Positions 26,410 through 30,076 of a DNA stretch of 30,076 nt are shown here, one piece after another. How positions within the stretch are numbered: the first letter of the stretch is position 1; each line of letters begins with the position of its first letter. Where the stretch lies: contig CAYUJU010000034.1 in assembly GCA_964445115.1 (NCBI GenBank), positions 1 through 30,076 of the forward strand, written 5' to 3'. Made by a program: the position numbers and the translations under genes. The stretch is from CAIJXJ01 sp964445115. GTDB lineage: Bacteria > Pseudomonadota > Gammaproteobacteria > Burkholderiales > Methylophilaceae. The notes beneath the pieces are model-generated. The model ran no database searches. It saw nothing but the letters and a program-made list of their open reading frames with translations, and was not told the DNA's origin.

Positions 26410-27678
26410 TCAGGCGTAGGTCAGCGCGTATGCCGCCACGCCGCCCAGATACCCCAGCAGCGCCAGCCAGCTAATCTTGCGCAGATACCAGAAGAACTCG
26501 ATTTTCTCGATGCCCATGGCGGCCACACCTGCCGCGGAGCCGATGATGAGGATCGAGCCGCCGGTGCCCGCCGCATAGGCAAGGAATTCCCATATATAGG
26601 AATCGGTCGGGAATTGCGACAACGGATACATGCCCATCGCCGCAGCGACCAGTGGCACATTGTCGATCACCGCGCTAGCCAGCCCCAGCGTCGTGACGAT
26701 CAGCGTCTGGTTGCCTACCGTATGGTCCAGCCAGTCCGCCAGCGCTGCTAGCAGATGACTATGCTCGAGTGTGGCGACCGCGAGCAGGATGCCGATGAAA
26801 AACACCAGGGAAGCCATGTCGATACGCTGCAGTGCTGCTGCGAGCGTCAGATGCTGCTTGTCGGCCTCTTCTTTCTTCCCGTGCAGCAGCTCTCCGGCCA
26901 GCCAAAGCAGGCCCAGAGCAAACAGGATGCCCATGAACGGCGGCAGGTGGGTCAGCGTCTTGAATACGGGGACGGCGCACAGCAGCCCGATCCCCGCTGA
27001 CAACATGAATTTCTGCTCGAAACCCGTTTTGGCCAACTTGCCGCCGGCCTGGGGGCCCTGCGCAATAGGCGGCACCTGCTGGCCCTTGTAGAGATGGCTG
27101 ACTGCCAGCAGCGGAATCAGCAGGTTGATCAGTGAGGGCGCAAACAGCCCCTTCATGATGGCGACGGCCGTGATCTGTCCGCCGATCCACAGTATGGTGG
27201 TGGTGACGTCGCCGATGGGGGACCACGCGCCGCCTGCGTTGGCGGCGATCACAATGATGCCCGCAAAAAACAGCCGGTCTTCACGGCGGGAAAGCAGCTT
27301 CCGGCAAACGGACAGCATCACGATGGTCGTCGTCAGGTTGTCCAGCACCGCGCTCAGGAAAAAAGTGACCAGTCCGACCAGCCAGAGCAAGGTGACCATC
27401 GATTTCGTCCGGATTTTCTCGGTGATCAGGTCGAATCCGTCATGCGCGTCCACAACCTCCACGATGGCCATTGCACCCATCAGGAAAAATGCGATCTGGG
27501 CGATCGCTGCCAGACTTTCATTCAGGTGGCCGGTCGCCTCGCCGGTAAAGCTGGCGTAGATCGTCCACAGCAGGCCGGCGCCGATCAGCGCCGATGCGCT
27601 CTTGTTGATCCTGAGCTGGTGTTCCAGTGCGATGGCTGCATAGGCGATCACAAAGATGCTGGCGAGCAGTACGTTCAT
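26410..27678 (-). CDS. nhaD: NhaD-type Na+/H+ antiporter
   Basis: Inner-membrane sodium/proton antiporter of the NhaD/ArsB superfamily, 422 residues with about 12 membrane segments. Family-type motifs are visible: FFLSAVLDNLTTTIVMLSV in the first half, IVIAANAGGAWSPIGDVTTT, and SAVIDNVPLVAAAMGMYPL in the second half, which repeats the DN motif as expected for the inverted-repeat fold. The start is taken at ATG 27678, which overlaps the pip stop as ATGA; an in-frame extension upstream has no membrane or family character. It would serve Na+ export and pH homeostasis. Ion specificity is inferred from the family. Confidence 0.9.
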   Translation of the reverse strand: MNVLLASIFVIAYAAIALEHQLRINKSASALIGAGLLWTIYASFTGEATGHLNESLAAIAQIAFFLMGAMAIVEVVDAHDGFDLITEKIRTKSMVTLLWLVGLVTFFLSAVLDNLTTTIVMLSVCRKLLSRREDRLFFAGIIVIAANAGGAWSPIGDVTTTILWIGGQITAVAIMKGLFAPSLINLLIPLLAVSHLYKGQQVPPIAQGPQAGGKLAKTGFEQKFMLSAGIGLLCAVPVFKTLTHLPPFMGILFALGLLWLAGELLHGKKEEADKQHLTLAAALQRIDMASLVFFIGILLAVATLEHSHLLAALADWLDHTVGNQTLIVTTLGLASAVIDNVPLVAAAMGMYPLSQFPTDSYIWEFLAYAAGTGGSILIIGSAAGVAAMGIEKIEFFWYLRKISWLALLGYLGGVAAYALTYA

Positions 27679-28610
27679 GCTACACCGACTTTCTTGAAGG
27701 CCTCGGTGGCGGATACCAGCGCCGCGATCACACCGGGCTCCATCGCCGAATGCCCGGCGTCCGGCACGATCACGTAATCGGCCTCGGGCCACGCCCGGTG
27801 CAGTGCATCAGCGGTCACTGGTGGACACACCATGTCATAGCGCCCCTGAATGATACGGGCAGGAATGTGGCGAAAACGATCGACCCGGTCCAGCAAGGGC
27901 GCGTCCTTCAGAAAGCACTCCTCCCGCAGATAATGGAGTTGAACGCGCGCGCGCGCCAGCGTCGTGGCGTCGTCAACCAGCTTGGAAGGTGCGGGCGGCG
28001 GCAACAGCGACATGATGGCGCTCTCGAATCCGTTCCAGGCGCGCGCCGCTTCGGCATCGCCCGCAAACACCCGCCGATAATAGGCGCCCATCAGATCGCT
28101 CCGCTCCGCTTCGGGAAGGTGGGCGAGCAACGCATCCGACGCCTCGGGAAAGAAGTGGCTGACCGAATGGAGAAACCACTCCAGTTCGCTGGGGCGGCTC
28201 AGGAAAATGCCGCGCAATATCAGTCCGGTAATGGGCGCCGGGTGGGTGGCGGCATAGGCGAGCGCCAGGGTGCTTCCCCATGAGCCGCCAAACACCAGCC
28301 ACCGCTCGATGCCGAGATGATGGCGCAGGCGCTCGATATCGGCGACCAGGTGCGAAGTCGTATTGTGTTCAATGTGGCCCTGTGGCCGGCTTCTGCCGCA
28401 ACCGCGTTGATCGAGCAGGATGATGCGATAAAAGGCAGGGTCGAAGAAGCGTCGTTGCCCGGGGTTGCATCCACTGCCGGGGCCGCCGTGCAGAAAGACA
28501 ACGGGGGTGCCATGCGGGTTGCCACATTGTTCGTAGTACATCGCATGGCCATCGCCGACGTCCAGCCAGGCGTGGTCGTAGGGCTCTATCTCGGGGTGTA
28601 GCGTCGTCAT
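27675..28610 (-). CDS. pip: Proline iminopeptidase (alpha/beta hydrolase)
   Basis: Cytoplasmic serine peptidase that removes N-terminal proline, 311 residues from the chosen start. The oxyanion motif HGGPGSGC, the family signature LLDQRGCGRSRP, the nucleophile elbow GGSWGSTLAL, the acid-loop region IIQGRYDMVCPP and the catalytic histidine in DAGHSAMEPG are all present. ATG 28610 gives a protein (MTTLHPEIEPYDHAWL) close to the family length; ATG 28628 and an upstream extension to 28715 are less likely. No clear ribosome site precedes any of these starts. It is divergent from xoxF, overlaps nhaD by four bases and probably heads the minus-strand operon. Confidence 0.93.
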   Translation of the reverse strand: MTTLHPEIEPYDHAWLDVGDGHAMYYEQCGNPHGTPVVFLHGGPGSGCNPGQRRFFDPAFYRIILLDQRGCGRSRPQGHIEHNTTSHLVADIERLRHHLGIERWLVFGGSWGSTLALAYAATHPAPITGLILRGIFLSRPSELEWFLHSVSHFFPEASDALLAHLPEAERSDLMGAYYRRVFAGDAEAARAWNGFESAIMSLLPPPAPSKLVDDATTLARARVQLHYLREECFLKDAPLLDRVDRFRHIPARIIQGRYDMVCPPVTADALHRAWPEADYVIVPDAGHSAMEPGVIAALVSATEAFKKVGVA

Positions 28611-28709
28611 GGTGTTATGGTGTGTCATGGGCGTAACTGGTTGCGGCAAGGCGTTTTTCGGGGCTATGATAGCACCACGAGGTGGTAGGGTCTTTTGGCC
28701 CGAATAAAT

Positions 28710-28752
28710 TTGCAAATCATGTATTGCAAATCAATTTGGACTGATCTACCAT
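28710..28752 (+). promoter_or_regulatory. Direct repeat and candidate promoter upstream of xoxF
   Basis: TTGCAAATCA occurs at 28710-28719 and again at 28724-28733, 14 bases apart; the first copy is part of the palindrome ATTTGCAAAT. The second copy supplies a -35-like TTGCAA (28724-28729) with TACCAT (28747-28752) 17 bases further on. Transcription would start near 28759, leaving about a 135-base leader. A regulator bound at the repeats would touch the -35 region. Confidence 0.45.
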
Positions 28753-28894
28753 GCTCTCAGCACACGTTTAGGTGTTGCGAAAAGTGAGTTCTTCCCGAGG
28801 TTGGATGGAATTGCTCCCGGCAAGAGGGGTAACGTTCCGCCAAGGGGCGTCTCGCTTTATTAACCCTTAGTTGTAATCACTATGGAGATTGAAC

Positions 28895-30076
28895 ATGGAG
28901 ATGAGCAAAATTAAGATGGCTCTGGGTCTGGTTGCTGGTGCTTCCGTCGCTCTGCCGATGGCAGCATTCGCTGCTGCTGACCAAGAAGCTGCAATGAAGG
29001 ATGCCAATAACTGGGTGCATCCGCGTGGCCAGCATGACAACAACGGCTATTCCAAGCTGACCCAGATCAACAAGGGCAACGTCAAGAACCTGAAGGCTGC
29101 TTGGACGTTTGCTACCGGTGTGAACCGCGGTCACGAAGGTTCCCCTGTTGTGGTCAACGGCATGATGTACGTTCACACTGCGTTCCCGAACAACGTGTAC
29201 GCGCTGGACCTGAACGACAACCAGAAGATCAAGTGGTCCTACTTCCCGAAACAGGATCCGTCCGTGCAAGCCGTGCTGTGCTGCGACAACGTGTCTCGTG
29301 GTCTGGGCTTCGGCGACGGCAAGATCGTTCTGCAACAGAACGACGGCACCCTGGTTGCTCTGAACGCAGCTGACGGTAAGGTGGTTTGGTCTGTGAAGAA
29401 CACCGACCCGAAGGTTGGCGCGACTAACACCAACGCTCCGCACGTGATCAAGGATAAGGTCCTGACCGGTTGCTCCGGTGCTGAATTCGGCGTTCGCTGC
29501 TTCATCGCTGCGTACAACCTGAAGGACGGTTCCCTGGCATGGAAGGCCTACTCCACTGGCCCGGATAGCGAAGTTCTGATCGGCGCTGACTTCAACAAGG
29601 AAAATCCGCAGTACTCCGCTCTGTCTGTTTACGAAGACGTAAACGGCGGCAACAAGCAAGGCGGTTCCTTCAAGAAGATCCCGAACGACCAACTGAAGAT
29701 CGGTGAGAAGGACCTCGGCGTCAAGACCTGGCTGAAGCCGCAAGCTGTCAAGGATGGCTGGCAGCACGGCGGTGGCTCCGTATGGGGCTGGTGGCCGTAT
29801 GACTCCCGCACCAACCTGGTTTACTACGGTACCGGTAACCCCTCCGTATGGAACCCGGACGTGCGTCCTGGCGACAACAAGTGGTCCATGACCGTGTTCG
29901 CACGTGATCTGGATACCGGTGTTGCTAAGTGGGGCATGCAAATGACCCCGCACGATGAGTGGGACTATGACGGCATCAATGAAGTGATCCTGTTCGACAA
30001 GGGTGGCAAGACCTACGCTTGGCACCATGACCGTAACGGTTTCGCTTACACCTGGAATGCACACAACGGCACCCTG
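28895..30076 (+). CDS. xoxF: XoxF-type lanthanide-dependent PQQ methanol dehydrogenase, N-terminal part
   Basis: Periplasmic quinoprotein that oxidises methanol and passes electrons to a cytochrome c; the first 394 codons are in the window. The signal peptide is about 1-27 (LGLVAGASVALPMAAFA). Vicinal cysteines C129-C130 (VLCCDNVSRG) are the family's disulfide over PQQ. Metal and catalytic residues are E197 (GAEFGV), N315 (GTGNPS) and D357. D359 in WDYDG is the extra aspartate that marks lanthanide-dependent XoxF; calcium MxaF has Ala there. There seem to be about 30 additional residues between E197 and N315 compared with XoxF enzymes I remember, and two unusual Cys (C193, C202). GGAG lies seven bases before the ATG. 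Codon choice is strongly biased, as in highly expressed genes. Confidence 0.95.
   Translation, partial: MEMSKIKMALGLVAGASVALPMAAFAAADQEAAMKDANNWVHPRGQHDNNGYSKLTQINKGNVKNLKAAWTFATGVNRGHEGSPVVVNGMMYVHTAFPNNVYALDLNDNQKIKWSYFPKQDPSVQAVLCCDNVSRGLGFGDGKIVLQQNDGTLVALNAADGKVVWSVKNTDPKVGATNTNAPHVIKDKVLTGCSGAEFGVRCFIAAYNLKDGSLAWKAYSTGPDSEVLIGADFNKENPQYSALSVYEDVNGGNKQGGSFKKIPNDQLKIGEKDLGVKTWLKPQAVKDGWQHGGGSVWGWWPYDSRTNLVYYGTGNPSVWNPDVRPGDNKWSMTVFARDLDTGVAKWGMQMTPHDEWDYDGINEVILFDKGGKTYAWHHDRNGFAYTWNAHNGTL

Noticed and set aside
28880..30064. 394-codon minus-strand frame opposite xoxF
   Set aside because: A shadow of the strongly biased xoxF codons; no signal, motif or ribosome site.
28895..30076. Calcium-dependent MxaF methanol dehydrogenase
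   Set aside because: WDYDG carries the second aspartate (D359) diagnostic of XoxF.

Overview
The window looks like the chromosome of a GC-rich betaproteobacterial methylotroph (Nitrosomonadales/Methylophilaceae-like; this is inference). The pointers are a lanthanide-type PQQ methanol dehydrogenase (xoxF) at the right edge, betaproteobacterial-style housekeeping blocks (priA, argS-SPOR-dsbA, glmU-glmS) and FecI/FecR-regulated TonB receptors.

Region 1 (1-13119, plus strand) is an outer-membrane uptake and signalling locus. It holds the 3' end of one TonB-dependent receptor (TBDT), a FecI-type sigma factor and its FecR regulator, and a second, paralogous TBDT with an N-terminal signalling domain. 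That receptor overlaps by one base a large autotransporter. A small unknown protein and exbB-exbD-tonB follow. The second TBDT and the autotransporter both carry, AFTER their beta-barrels, a homologous NTF2/Cds6-like domain, which should lie in the periplasm. The paralogous TBDT at the left edge ends normally. The receptor-autotransporter pair is bracketed by two inverted copies of a ~105 bp MITE-like repeat. This pair is the best candidate in the window for an undescribed system: a receptor and an autotransporter that may be joined through matching periplasmic tails, with their own sigma/anti-sigma pair and energising complex.

Region 2 (13242-20987) is housekeeping: priA on the minus strand, divergent from a plus-strand run of argS, an SPOR-domain protein, dsbA, a short-chain dehydrogenase, a Sel1-repeat protein and a lytic transglycosylase. 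The last genes are tightly packed or overlap. A strong intrinsic terminator sits inside the first codons of the dehydrogenase gene.

Region 3 (21012-28610, minus strand) reads pip, nhaD, a YihY-cNMP fusion, glmU, glmS, orphan parA. A 10-N assembly gap in glmS appears to be artificial: its flanks share CTTG, and joining them gives an intact 609-residue enzyme.

Region 4 (28611-30076) is a regulatory intergenic stretch with a repeated TTGCAAATCA motif over a possible promoter, then the first 394 codons of xoxF. No tRNA, rRNA, CRISPR array or transposase gene was seen.
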